NCBI RefSeq assembly: GCF_005576615.1
Contig: NZ_CP040330.1
Coordinates: 1,488,001-1,552,000 of the forward strand
Reading direction: 5' to 3'
DNA: 64,000 nucleotides
Origin: Natrinema versiforme
GTDB taxonomy: Archaea > Halobacteriota > Halobacteria > Halobacteriales > Natrialbaceae
A model generated the notes under the pieces. The model searched no databases. It saw only the letters and a list, made by a program, of their open reading frames with translations, and was not told the origin of the DNA. A program made the position numbers and the translations under genes. The first letter of the stretch is position 1. Each line of letters begins with the position of its first letter. Below are positions 24,241 to 33,022 of the stretch, in pieces.

Positions 24241-25752
24241 ATGACTGATGGGCGGGGCGAAACTCCCCGGCGAACAGGGATGACCGAAAAGTGTGGCGTC
24301 GTCGGCGTCGCACTCGACGGTCGAGACGCGGCACGACCGTTGTACTACGCGCTCTACGCACTCCAGCACCGCGGGCAGGAGTCCGCGGGGATCGTCACTC
24401 ACGACGGGTTCCAACAGCACAGCCACGTCGAAATGGGGCTCGTGGGGGACGCCTTCGGCGAGGACGACCTCGACGCGCTCAACGGGGCCGCGGGGATCGG
24501 CCACGTCCGGTATCCGACGGCCGGCTCGGTCGACTCCTCCTGTGCACAGCCCTTCTCCGTCTCCTTTAAGAGCGGCTCGCTCGGTCTGAGCCACAACGGC
24601 AACCTCGTCAACGCCGACGAGATCCGCGACGAACTCGCCGCCGCGGGGCATGCCTTCACCAGCGACGGCGACACCGAGGTCATCGCCCACGACCTCGCGC
24701 GCAACCTCCTCGAGGAGGATCTGGTCCGCGCCGTCAAGCGCACGATGGGGCGGATCCACGGCTCGTACTCGCTGACGATCACCCACGACGACACGGTCCT
24801 CGGCGTGCGCGATCCGCAGGGGAACCGCCCCCTCTGTATCGGGGAACTCGAGGACGGCTACATCCTCGCCTCCGAGTCGGCCGCGATCGACACCTTAGAT
24901 GGGGAACTCGTCCGCGACGTTCGGCCGGGGGAACTCGTCGTCCTGCAGGACGACGGGCAGGGCTTTGACTCCTACCAGCTCGTCGAGAACGAGAACACCG
25001 CCCACTGCTTCTTCGAGCACGTTTACTTCGCACGCCCCGACAGCGTGATCGACGACACGCTCGTCTACGAGGCCCGGCGGAACCTCGGTCGCAAGCTCTG
25101 GGAGGAAAGCGGCGTCGAGACCGATGTCGTGATGCCGGTCCCCGACTCGGGACGCGCGTTCGCGTCGGGCTACGCCGACGCGGCGAGCGAGACGACCGCC
25201 GACGGCGAGGCCCGCGACGCGGATGACGACGGCGTCGAGTTCGCCGAGGGGCTGATGAAGAACCGCTACGTCGGCCGTACCTTCATCATGCCTACCCAAG
25301 ACGAGCGCGAACGCGCGGTGCGGCTGAAGCTCAACCCGATCAAGTCCACGATCGAGGGCAAGACTGTCACCGTCATCGACGACTCGATCGTCCGCGGGAC
25401 CACCTCGACCCAGCTCGTCCAACTGCTCAAGGACTGCGGGGCCGAGGCGGTCCACGTCCGCATCGGCGCGCCGGCGATCGTCGCCCCCTGTTACATGGGC
25501 ATCGACATGGCCACCCGCGAGGAGCTGATCGCCGCGGACAAATCGACCGACGAGATCCGCGACGAGATCGCCGCCGACAGTCTCGCCTATCTCTCGACCG
25601 ACGCCGTCGCAGACGTGCTCGAGAAAGAACGGATCGACCTCTGTCTGGGCTGTGTCACGGGCGAGTACCCCTACGACATCGAGGGCGAAGAAACCGACCG
25701 CGACGTGAGCCGTCCCGATGTGGGCGGTCAGCAGTTGCCCGCGGACGACTAA
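24241..25752 (+). CDS. purF: Amidophosphoribosyltransferase
   Basis: 503 residues. It catalyses the first committed step of purine synthesis (PRPP plus glutamine to phosphoribosylamine). The Ntn-hydrolase glutaminase domain begins at CGVVGVALDG (catalytic Cys17 after removal of a 16-residue propeptide), with HRGQESAGI, HVRYPTAG and SHNGNLVNADE. The PRTase domain has the PRPP loop VIDDSIVRGTTS (about residue 380), and the CLGC cysteines near the C-terminus are typical of Fe-S-type PurF. ATG 24280 would leave only a three-residue propeptide; the TATA spacing favours 24241. A dyad shared with the purine permease lies upstream. Confidence 0.95.
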   Translation: MTDGRGETPRRTGMTEKCGVVGVALDGRDAARPLYYALYALQHRGQESAGIVTHDGFQQHSHVEMGLVGDAFGEDDLDALNGAAGIGHVRYPTAGSVDSSCAQPFSVSFKSGSLGLSHNGNLVNADEIRDELAAAGHAFTSDGDTEVIAHDLARNLLEEDLVRAVKRTMGRIHGSYSLTITHDDTVLGVRDPQGNRPLCIGELEDGYILASESAAIDTLDGELVRDVRPGELVVLQDDGQGFDSYQLVENENTAHCFFEHVYFARPDSVIDDTLVYEARRNLGRKLWEESGVETDVVMPVPDSGRAFASGYADAASETTADGEARDADDDGVEFAEGLMKNRYVGRTFIMPTQDERERAVRLKLNPIKSTIEGKTVTVIDDSIVRGTTSTQLVQLLKDCGAEAVHVRIGAPAIVAPCYMGIDMATREELIAADKSTDEIRDEIAADSLAYLSTDAVADVLEKERIDLCLGCVTGEYPYDIEGEETDRDVSRPDVGGQQLPADD

Positions 25753-25755
25753 CAA

Positions 25756-25832
25756 CGAAATTTTGCGCTGCGTTCTGAGCGGACGGATGCGCCGATAGCG
25801 CATCCGTCCGCTCGTCACTCGGCAAAATTTCG
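25756..25832. repeat. Nested perfect palindrome (77 bp) after purF
   Basis: Inner stem: GAGCGGACGGATGCGC (25777-25792) and its exact complement (25798-25813) around a CGATA loop. Outer arms: CGAAATTTTGC (25756-25766) and GCAAAATTTCG (25822-25832), also exact. The 10-nt and 8-nt spacers are unpaired. It begins 4 bp after the purF stop and lies between convergent genes. It could be a bidirectional terminator or a palindromic mobile/REP-like unit. Confidence 0.75.
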
Positions 25833-25947
25833 ATCAAAAGCACTCCTCCTTCCCCTCCAGCCGCGCGTCGCGCGGCTTCCGGGTCAGTCGTCGGCCCGCT
25901 CGCGCCACCGGCGCTCGCGGTCGTAAACGGTGTCCGTCGTCTCCTGC

Positions 25948-27774
25948 TCACCCTTGGAACGCCTCCGCGAACTCCGCCGGGAGCGTGCCGATATCGATCC
26001 CCCACGCGATCGGGAGCCAGCCGACCGCGACCAGCGTGATCAGGACGATCCCGATGACGTTGAGTCCGACGCCGACCTTGGCCATCTGGGGCAGCGTGAT
26101 GTAGCCGCTACCGAAAACGATCGCGTTCGGCGGGGTCGCGACCGGGAGCATGAACGCGAACGAGGCGGCGGTCGCGCCCGCGATCATGAGTCCGAAGGGG
26201 TGGACGCCGATGCCGACCGCGACGCCGGCGAGGATCGGCATGAGCATCGCCGTCGTCGCCGTGTTCGAGGTGACCTCCGTCAGGAAGATCGTCATCAGCA
26301 CCACGGCGAACAGGATCGCGATCATCGACACGCCCTCGAGGAGGCCGAGCCCCTCGCCGATCCACGCCGCGAGGCCGGTCTCGCCGAAGGCGTTCGCGAT
26401 GGAGAGCCCGCCGCCGAACAGGAGGATGACCCCCCACGGGATGTCGACGGCGTTCGTCCAGTCGAGCAGGAAGGTGTGGTCGCCCTCGGCGGTCGTCGTC
26501 GGCAGCGTAAACAGGACCAGCGCGCCGCCGATGGCGACGATCGTATCGGCGTCCTCCGGCGGCGCGACGCCGAAGAGCGGATCGATCAGGCTCGCGCCGA
26601 TCCAGGACGCCGCCATCGCGACGAAGACCACGGCGACCATCCGCTCCTGTCTGCTCATCGATCCGAGCCGCTCGAGTTCGCGGTCAATCGTGTCCGCGCC
26701 GGCTGGGAGTTCCTCGAACTGGGGCGAGACCGCTCGAGTGACGTAGCCGTAGACGGCGACGAGGCCGATGATCGAGATCGGCACGCCGTAGAGCATCCAC
26801 TCGGCGAAGGAGACGGACTGGTCGAACAGCTCCGAGGCCTGCCCCGCGAAGAGTACGTTCGGCGGGGTGCCGATCAACGTCGCGACGCCACCGACGGACG
26901 CGCCGTAGGCGATACAGAGCATCAGCGCGACGCCGAACGAAAAGTTCCCCTCGCTGGTGTCGACCTCGAGACCAGTCTCGTCGACCAGATCGGCGGTCTG
27001 GTAGATGACCGCCAGCGCGATGGGGACCATCATCATCACGGTTGCGCTGTTCGAGACCCACATCGAGAGGAAGGCCGTCGCGAGCATGAACCCGAGGATG
27101 AGCCGCGAAGGCTCGGTGCCGACCGCTTTGATCGTCCGCAGCGCGATTCGCCGGTGGAGTCCCCACCGCTGCATCGCCATCGCGAGGAAGAACCCGCCCA
27201 TGAAGAGGAAGATCAGCGGGTGGCCGTAGGACGGCGTCGTGTCCGCGACGGGGAGCGCCCCGGTCAGCGGGAACAGAACGATCGGGAGCAGCGACGTGGC
27301 GGGGATCGGAATCGCCTCGGACATCCACCAGACGGCGACCCACGCGGTGACGGCGGCGACGGCCTTTCCCGCGGCCGAGAGCCCGTCCGGCGTCGGCGAG
27401 AGGAAGATGAGCGCGAACAGGACGGGTCCGAGGACGAAGCCGATCTTCTGCCGGAGCCCGTACGTGCCGCCGACATCGAACGGCGAGCCACCGTCGTCGC
27501 TGCGGTCGCCACCGCCGGAGCCGTCGTTGCCGTCACCGCCGCGGTGAGTCCCGTCGCCGGTTCGGGCACCCTCGCTCGCCTCCCGGTCGCGACCGCCGTC
27601 GGGGAACACCCGCCGTGCGAGGCGACGTTCCTCGGCCGTCAGGTCGTCCATGTCCGCGATCATGGCCGGCGCGTCGAGCGTGAGATACGCCTTCGTCCGG
27701 GTGTTGACGGTCCACAGATACGCCCACAACCGCCGGGAGACCGATCCCACGGTCGACTCTCGCTCCGTCACCAT
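25948..27774 (-). CDS. SLC13/DASS-family sodium:anion (dicarboxylate/sulfate) symporter
   Basis: 608 residues. The first 110 or so residues are a soluble, Gly/Asp-rich extension (MVTERESTVGSVSRRLWAYLW...). The transporter core follows with about a dozen membrane segments: AWVAVWWMSEAIPIPATSLLPI, LFMGGFFLAMAMQRWGLHRRIA, SNSATVMMMVPIALAVIYQTA and, in the second half, TEVTSNTATTAMLMPILAGVAV. The two SNT motifs (SNSAT and SNTAT) are the Na+/substrate sites of the DASS family, which imports C4-dicarboxylates, citrate or sulfate. ATG 27774 is preferred over GTG 27792, since a TATA box lies 31 bp upstream of it. The substrate is unresolved. Confidence 0.9.
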   Translation of the reverse strand: MVTERESTVGSVSRRLWAYLWTVNTRTKAYLTLDAPAMIADMDDLTAEERRLARRVFPDGGRDREASEGARTGDGTHRGGDGNDGSGGGDRSDDGGSPFDVGGTYGLRQKIGFVLGPVLFALIFLSPTPDGLSAAGKAVAAVTAWVAVWWMSEAIPIPATSLLPIVLFPLTGALPVADTTPSYGHPLIFLFMGGFFLAMAMQRWGLHRRIALRTIKAVGTEPSRLILGFMLATAFLSMWVSNSATVMMMVPIALAVIYQTADLVDETGLEVDTSEGNFSFGVALMLCIAYGASVGGVATLIGTPPNVLFAGQASELFDQSVSFAEWMLYGVPISIIGLVAVYGYVTRAVSPQFEELPAGADTIDRELERLGSMSRQERMVAVVFVAMAASWIGASLIDPLFGVAPPEDADTIVAIGGALVLFTLPTTTAEGDHTFLLDWTNAVDIPWGVILLFGGGLSIANAFGETGLAAWIGEGLGLLEGVSMIAILFAVVLMTIFLTEVTSNTATTAMLMPILAGVAVGIGVHPFGLMIAGATAASFAFMLPVATPPNAIVFGSGYITLPQMAKVGVGLNVIGIVLITLVAVGWLPIAWGIDIGTLPAEFAEAFQG

Positions 27775-27801
27775 TCTCCCCGTTGCTCCCACAGGAAGGC
27801 G

Positions 27802-27809
27802 TATAAATA
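27802..27809 (-). promoter_or_regulatory. TATA box of the DASS transporter gene
   Basis: TATTTATA on the minus strand (plus TATAAATA), about 31 bp before ATG 27774. Confidence 0.5.
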
Positions 27810-27883
27810 GTGATCGCTTACGTCATCGCGACGACCGAAAACGGAAGCGAACAGGATACGAGGCGGTCCGGACAAGTCGAGGT

Positions 27884-28273
27884 ATGCCACTGCTGCAGTT
27901 CGATACGACACTGTCGCTATCGGATGCAGAGAAAACCGCCTTCGCCGACCGGGTCACGGAGCTGTATACCGATGAGATGGCGACGACCGCGGGACACGTC
28001 GCCGTGACGATCCGGGACCGCGAGCCGGCGGACCTCCACCTCGGGCGCGCCGTCGATGGCCCGCTGGTGTTTCTCGACGCCGAGATACGGCAGGGCCGAT
28101 CGCTCGAGCGAAAACGCTCGTTCGCGCTGGCGACCATGGCCTACCTCGGGGACACGTTCGATGTCCCCGACGAGAACATGAAGGTCGTGTTCACCGAACA
28201 TCCGGGCGAGTCGATGATGGGCGTCGACCGCGTCGGCGGCGAGTGGGACGGTGACGGCGAAGATGGCGACTGA
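27884..28273 (+). CDS. Tautomerase-superfamily protein
   Basis: 129 residues beginning MPLLQFDTTLSLS: after Met removal the N-terminal Pro would be the catalytic base, as in 4-oxalocrotonate tautomerase and MIF-like enzymes. It has two beta-alpha-beta units (about 1-60 and 65-125), including HVAVTIRDREPADLHLGR and MKVVFTEHPGESMMGV, the MIF-like length rather than the 62-residue 4-OT length. Its substrate is unknown. It starts 109 bp upstream of and divergent from the DASS transporter, and upstream of the UspA gene in the same orientation (121 bp). Confidence 0.85.
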   Translation: MPLLQFDTTLSLSDAEKTAFADRVTELYTDEMATTAGHVAVTIRDREPADLHLGRAVDGPLVFLDAEIRQGRSLERKRSFALATMAYLGDTFDVPDENMKVVFTEHPGESMMGVDRVGGEWDGDGEDGD

Positions 28274-28394
28274 GTCTCGGGACTCGAGCCGATATCCGAC
28301 CCACTCCGGCCGGGTTCGAACGGCGGGGTCCCCGCGGACGGTAGCGGCATCGACCGCTGAAACCACTATCCGTCTCGATCCCGAACGGCTACGC

Positions 28395-28850
28395 ATGTAC
28401 CGCGTGTTGCTTCCCGTCGACGACACCGAATCGCGAGCGCGGGACCAAGCGGCGGCCGTCCGCGACCTCCCGGGCGCAGCGACCGAGATCTCGGTCGACG
28501 TGCTCCACGTCCGCGAAGACGCCGGCGGAACGGACGCCGAGTGGGCGGCGGGCGGGTTCGCCGAGGAGTACGCCGACGAGATGGAGCGCCTGCAGGGGGA
28601 CGAGTCGCTCCCCGGGTCGGTCGAGGCGGCGGTCGACGTACTGGAAGCGGGCGATCTCGAGTGGACGGTTCGAACGGCGACGGGCGATTCCGCGGAGACG
28701 ATCCTCGAGGCGGCCGAGGAGTACGACAGCGATCTGATCGTTATCGGCGTCCGCAGTCGGTCGCCGGTCGGCAAGGTACTCTTCGGGAGCGTCGCGCAGG
28801 CGGTGATCCTCGATAGCGATCGGCCGGTAACGGTTGTCCCGGCAAACTAA
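28395..28850 (+). CDS. Universal stress protein (UspA family)
   Basis: 151 residues. MYRVLLPVDDTESRARDQAAAV at the N-terminus and the C-terminal ATP-loop block DLIVIGVRSRSPVGKVLFGSVAQAVILDSDRPVTVVPA match UspA domains, with the G-2x-G-9x-G(S/T) type loop seen as GVRSRSPVGKVLFGS, suggesting an ATP-binding member. The middle part contains an acidic helix (EYADEMERLQGDE). Such proteins are cytoplasmic dimers linked to stress survival; haloarchaea carry many copies. ATG 28395 is the family start. Confidence 0.9.
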   Translation: MYRVLLPVDDTESRARDQAAAVRDLPGAATEISVDVLHVREDAGGTDAEWAAGGFAEEYADEMERLQGDESLPGSVEAAVDVLEAGDLEWTVRTATGDSAETILEAAEEYDSDLIVIGVRSRSPVGKVLFGSVAQAVILDSDRPVTVVPAN

Positions 28851-28885
28851 CAGTCACGCTCGCGGCGGCGCGTCGGTTCGATCGA

Positions 28886-30139
28886 TTACCGCAGGCAGGC
28901 CGCGACGACCTCGAGCATCCCCTCACCGCGGACCTCTTCCGCAAAGAGGGGGACCCGCCGAACGTCGGTGCCGCGGAAGAGATCCTGTGCCTCGGCGAGC
29001 GCGCCTTGTTGGACATCCCACCGCCGCTGACAGAACTCGCAGTCGTCGAGATTCGGCTGCAGGAACTCGCCGTCGACGTCGTCGGTGACGTTCGACAGCG
29101 GCTCCATCACCCGGTTGACGACGACGGTGCCGACGGGAATCTCGAACTCTCGGAGCTGCTGGCGCAGGCGCTTCGACTCGAAGACGCTCATCTCCTCGGG
29201 GATCATGACGATCCGGAAGTCCGTCCGCGCGGGATCCCGCAGGGCCGCCCGCAGGCGCTCGATGCGCTCGCGGAGGACTTCCAGGTCCTCGAGGTCGCTG
29301 CCGTCGTCGGGCTCCTCGCCACCGCCGAACATCCCCTTGACGCCGTCGAGCATGCCGCCGATGCGCTGGCGGAACTTCACCAGTCGGCCCATCATGGAGT
29401 CCATAATCTCGGGCAATTGCAGCAGCCGGAGCGTGTGGCCCGTCGGGGCCGTGTCGACGATCACGCGCTCGAAGCGCTCGTCGTCCATGTACTCGAGCAG
29501 GAGCTGCATCGCCGCGGCCTCGTCCGCGCCGGGCATCGCGCCGCCGAAGAGGGCGTCCATCGGCGACTCGCCGCCGAGCATCTCGCCGAGCCCGCCGAGG
29601 GGACCGCCCTCGGCTCCCTCGCCGCCGGGGAAGGGAGAACTCCCGCCGCCGACCCCGTTCGCCCCGCCGGAGAACGGGCCCTCTGCGTCTGCCTCTGCAT
29701 CTGTACCCGCTCCTGCGCCCGCGCCGCCGAAGGGAGTCTCGCCTCGCTCCATTGCGGCCTCCGGATCGATCTCGGCCGCGTAGAGAGGGATGTCGTCGCG
29801 GATTCGGTCGGGCTCGGCCGGGATGTCGGTCTCGAAGGTGTCCGAGAGCGAGTGGGCCGGATCGGTCGAGACGATCAGCGTCCGGGTGCCGCCGCGGGCG
29901 CTGTCGAGCGCGGTCGCGGCCGCCATCGTCGTCTTCCCGACGCCGCCTTTCCCACCGTAGAGGACGTACTCGGGACCGTCGATTGGCTCGTCGGACGGTT
30001 CGACGTCGACGGTCTCGCGCTCGCCCGTCTCCGCGTCGTCGACCGAGTCGGTCGGCGTCACCTCGATGGTGTGTCCGTCGTCGCTGTCCCTCGCCGCGTC
30101 CCCGTCCTCGTCGACCGGTTCGACGTCGATGCCGCTCAT
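28886..30139 (-). CDS. get3: Get3/ArsA-family ATPase with acidic N-terminal extension and Gly-rich insert
   Basis: 417 residues. After an acidic extension of about 55 residues comes the deviant Walker A YGGKGGVGKTT (about residues 61-71), then VSTDPAHSLSDTF (switch I region), TAPTGHTLRLLQLPE (switch II) and a C-terminal CEFCQRRW zinc-type CxxC. Residues about 140-225 are a Gly/Met/Pro-rich insert (GGLGEMLGG, MDALFGGAMPGADEAA) in the position of the substrate-binding subdomain. A single ATPase domain fits archaeal Get3, a candidate chaperone for tail-anchored proteins, rather than the two-domain bacterial ArsA; no arsenite pump gene is nearby. Confidence 0.88.
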   Translation of the reverse strand: MSGIDVEPVDEDGDAARDSDDGHTIEVTPTDSVDDAETGERETVDVEPSDEPIDGPEYVLYGGKGGVGKTTMAAATALDSARGGTRTLIVSTDPAHSLSDTFETDIPAEPDRIRDDIPLYAAEIDPEAAMERGETPFGGAGAGAGTDAEADAEGPFSGGANGVGGGSSPFPGGEGAEGGPLGGLGEMLGGESPMDALFGGAMPGADEAAAMQLLLEYMDDERFERVIVDTAPTGHTLRLLQLPEIMDSMMGRLVKFRQRIGGMLDGVKGMFGGGEEPDDGSDLEDLEVLRERIERLRAALRDPARTDFRIVMIPEEMSVFESKRLRQQLREFEIPVGTVVVNRVMEPLSNVTDDVDGEFLQPNLDDCEFCQRRWDVQQGALAEAQDLFRGTDVRRVPLFAEEVRGEGMLEVVAACLR

Positions 30140-30207
30140 ACCGCGCGTTTCCCGGTCCCGACACGAGTATTCGTCGGTCTCGATTACGGTCGCCTAACCG
30201 ACTGCCC

Positions 30208-31656
30208 CTATCGCTCCGTCACCGAGGGCCGAGCCGGTGGCTCGTCCCCGCGGACGATATCGCAAAGCGCCAGCGCGATCGGCACGGCCCACAGCGTCAC
30301 GTACAGCGCGTGGGCGAGCGGGCTCGAAACGAGCGCGTAGCGGAGCCTCGCCCACCCCTCGAGTGGAACGGCGTCTCGAGCCGCGCGGTAGGCAACCACG
30401 CTGTAGTATGCCCAAACGGCCGCGTTGCAGGCGACGAGAACGCCCAGCGGGCCGGCGAGCGAAACCCAGCCGAGCGCGGCCGAGACGAGCACCGCGATCG
30501 CGAGCGGAATTCCGACGACGTTCGTCACTGCGAGCAAGTGCATCACCGCCGTCCCTGCAACGAATCGGACCCGGTCGGACCTGGATCGATCGGGTGCGTG
30601 TGGACACCGGTACGAGTCGCGAACCTGCTGTCGGCTCTGCTGAACCCACGCGTCGATAGCCGTGGGACACCGAGTTCGGAGGTACCGATCCAGTACGCCG
30701 ACCGCGCCGTTTCGGCGGGGTTCCGTCCCGCCGCGGGTCGTCGCTCCCGTCGCGTCGTCGCGTCGCCGGCCTTCGAGGTCGTTTAGCACGCGGGCCGTCG
30801 CGAACGTTCCCTCCTCGAGCGGTCGGCACGGCTCACTTCCCGCGTTCGTGGACGGCAGATCCGATCGAACCGCGCTCCCCATCGACTCGAGCAGGGGGAC
30901 GGGACCGTCGTGGACGTTCCCCGCGGTTCGTTTCGCCCGCACGATATCGTACTCCTCGAGGCCGACGACGGCGAGTTCGAACGCGTCGACGGGGAGCCGC
31001 GTGCCCGCGACACAGGCGGTGACGATGTCGTCGGCGGCGAACGAGCGTGTCGCAAGTGCCTCGGACAGCGCGGCCGCTTCGGTTCGAGAACCGCTGCCGC
31101 CACCAGTACCTGCCCGCCGATCCGTCACCCGGGCATCCGTGACGATCTCGCCGTCGATCCCGATCAGCGACACCGCCAGACCGTTCGCTCGTCCCGATTC
31201 GACGGCGTCGGACGGATCGACCGCGGCGCGGTCCTCGAGCCCGTAGACGACGGCCACGGAGACCTGACTGGCGGGATAGGTCTGGCCCGCGATCGACGCG
31301 AGGGTCCCCTCGAGCGAGTCCCACCGGTCTCCGGCGACGGGGACGAACACGTGGATCCGCCGCCGGAGACGTGCGGGGAGGCGACAGTCGGGTCCGAAAT
31401 TGTGGTCGACGGGTGGTGCCGGCCGAGCCGTAGGGTCGCCGCTGGACGACGAGCTGTGATCGCCGCCGCCTCGAGGCCGTGGTCGCCGCGGTCGTCGCTT
31501 CGGGTCGGCCACCGTTCCCTCGAGCACTCGACCGAGCGTCCGTTCGTCGACTGCGTCGACCGGGCGGCGAGCGAACAGGACCACGAGTCCGCAGTTGACG
31601 ACGAGGTAGCCGACTTGGGTCACGACGAACGCGGCGACGACGGCCTTGAGTAGCAT
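30208..31656 (-). CDS. Divergent GT2-like membrane protein
   Basis: 482 residues. It opens with one transmembrane segment (residues 4-28), followed by a basic Ser/Pro-rich linker, a soluble domain (about 95-280) beginning RRIHVFVPVAGDRWDSLEGTLASIAGQTYPASQVSVAVV, which is the opening of a family-2 glycosyltransferase, and three or four C-terminal membrane helices (about 370-470). That layout is typical of processive or lipid-linked glycosyltransferases. However, I cannot find a clear DxD or the ED/QxxRW acceptor-site motifs, so catalysis is doubtful. It is upstream of get3 on the same strand with a 68-bp gap. Confidence 0.6.
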   Translation of the reverse strand: MLLKAVVAAFVVTQVGYLVVNCGLVVLFARRPVDAVDERTLGRVLEGTVADPKRRPRRPRPRGGGDHSSSSSGDPTARPAPPVDHNFGPDCRLPARLRRRIHVFVPVAGDRWDSLEGTLASIAGQTYPASQVSVAVVYGLEDRAAVDPSDAVESGRANGLAVSLIGIDGEIVTDARVTDRRAGTGGGSGSRTEAAALSEALATRSFAADDIVTACVAGTRLPVDAFELAVVGLEEYDIVRAKRTAGNVHDGPVPLLESMGSAVRSDLPSTNAGSEPCRPLEEGTFATARVLNDLEGRRRDDATGATTRGGTEPRRNGAVGVLDRYLRTRCPTAIDAWVQQSRQQVRDSYRCPHAPDRSRSDRVRFVAGTAVMHLLAVTNVVGIPLAIAVLVSAALGWVSLAGPLGVLVACNAAVWAYYSVVAYRAARDAVPLEGWARLRYALVSSPLAHALYVTLWAVPIALALCDIVRGDEPPARPSVTER

Positions 31657-31765
31657 TCCTCACTGGCCACGGCCTCCCCGCGTATCTGTATTGCGGCCGG
31701 ACAGTCGCCGCTCGAGAACGGTTTCGGTGGCGACGACGCACGGACCGTTTCGGTGGCGACGGCAC

Positions 31766-32866
31766 TCACTCGAAGTAGGCTGCCAGTCGCTCGGCCGCTT
31801 CCTCGACGCGCGGGGTCACGAGGGCGAACCGCAACCACTCCGTCCGCGAGTCGCCGAAGGCCTCCCCGGGCATCCCGGCCACGCCGGCCTCGTCGATCAG
31901 TCGCTCGACGTTCTCGAGCGTGCCCGGGTAGTCGTCGAAGCGGGCCATCACGTAGAACGACCCGTCTGGACGGGTGTACTCGGCTCCCGCCGCCTCGAGC
32001 GCGTCGGTAAAGGTCGTGACGCGCTCGCGGAGGCGTTCGCGGTTGCGCTCGTAGTAGTCCGGCCTCGTCTCGCGCAGGGCGTTCAGGACCGCGTACTGGC
32101 CGGGTCGGGTAGTCGCGACGTTGACCAGCATGTGTCGGCTCTTGGCGTCGTCGACGAGTTCCGGCGGGAGGATCGCGTAGCCCACCCGAACACCGGTGAT
32201 CGCCATCGACTTCGAAAACGCGTTCGTGACGATCCGGTGGGCCGAATCGGTCTCGAGCGCGCTCGCGAACTCGCCCGAGAGGTCGTAGTGGTCGTAGACC
32301 TCGTCGCTGATCAGGATCGCGTCGTATTCTTCGGCGACGGCGACGAGTTCCCGCATCGTCTCGGCGGGGTAGACCGCGCCGGTCGGGTTGTTCGGCGTGG
32401 TCACGACGATCGCGGCGGTCTCCTCGCTCGCGGCCGCGCGGACGGCGGCGGGGTCGAGTTGCCCGTCGTCGGCGGTCGCGACGAACCGCTGTGTTCCGCC
32501 GAGCATCGTCGTCTTGCCGGGATAGTAGGGATAGACCGGATCGGTCAGCAGGATCTCGTTCCCGGAGTCTCGCTCGAGGGCCCGCGCCATCGCGAGGTAG
32601 TTCGCCTCGCCCGCGCCGTTCGTGACGATGACCTGCTCGGCGTCGATGCCGCGGCGCGTGGCGATCTCCTCGCGTAACTCGAGCAGCCCCTCGCTGGGCG
32701 GGTACTGGAACCGGTCGGGCTCGAGGTCGGCGTACTCGCGCAGGCCGTCCCGGAGCGCCTCGGGGGGCTCCCAGTCGGGGTTCCCGCTGACCATGTCGAT
32801 GACGTCGCGGTCCGCCGCGTCCGCGTACTCCATGACCCGGAAGAAAAGCGGCGTCTCGTAATCCAT
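31766..32866 (-). CDS. PLP-dependent class I/II aminotransferase (aspartate aminotransferase-like)
   Basis: 366 residues, fold type I. SGNPDWEPPEAL, TNGAGEANYLAMARAL, TPNNPTGAVYP (substrate Asn), ISDEVYDHY (PLP Asp/Tyr) and NAFSKSMAITGVRVGYA (PLP-lysine near residue 229), then a C-terminal Arg in RFALVTPRVEE. The N-terminal MDYETPLFFRVMEYAD matches archaeal aspartate/aromatic aminotransferase homologues. The amino-acid specificity cannot be read. ATG 32866 marks where homology begins; the upstream in-frame sequence is unrelated. It is divergent from cinA. Confidence 0.92.
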   Translation of the reverse strand: MDYETPLFFRVMEYADAADRDVIDMVSGNPDWEPPEALRDGLREYADLEPDRFQYPPSEGLLELREEIATRRGIDAEQVIVTNGAGEANYLAMARALERDSGNEILLTDPVYPYYPGKTTMLGGTQRFVATADDGQLDPAAVRAAASEETAAIVVTTPNNPTGAVYPAETMRELVAVAEEYDAILISDEVYDHYDLSGEFASALETDSAHRIVTNAFSKSMAITGVRVGYAILPPELVDDAKSRHMLVNVATTRPGQYAVLNALRETRPDYYERNRERLRERVTTFTDALEAAGAEYTRPDGSFYVMARFDDYPGTLENVERLIDEAGVAGMPGEAFGDSRTEWLRFALVTPRVEEAAERLAAYFE

Positions 32867-33022
32867 AGTCGGTACTGGACGGCCGCTGCTGGTTTGGCTT
32901 TTCGTTTCCGCGCCGAGCGCGACGGAATTCGGCCGCTCGAGTTTGGCCGAACCAGTTGGGTGGTGACCCACACTGGGCCGGCAACCCTCGCTTTCACAAC
33001 GATTCCGCCCCTCGATTCGGGT

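Noticed and set aside
25930-27810. 626-codon plus-strand frame opposite the DASS transporter
   Set aside because: Highly charged and repetitive (RDR, DRD, EDE), no hydrophobic core, and antisense to a clear transporter.
28290-28394. tRNA-like GGGTTCGAAC near 28311
   Set aside because: Only the T-arm word is present; no acceptor or D-arm pairing flanks it.
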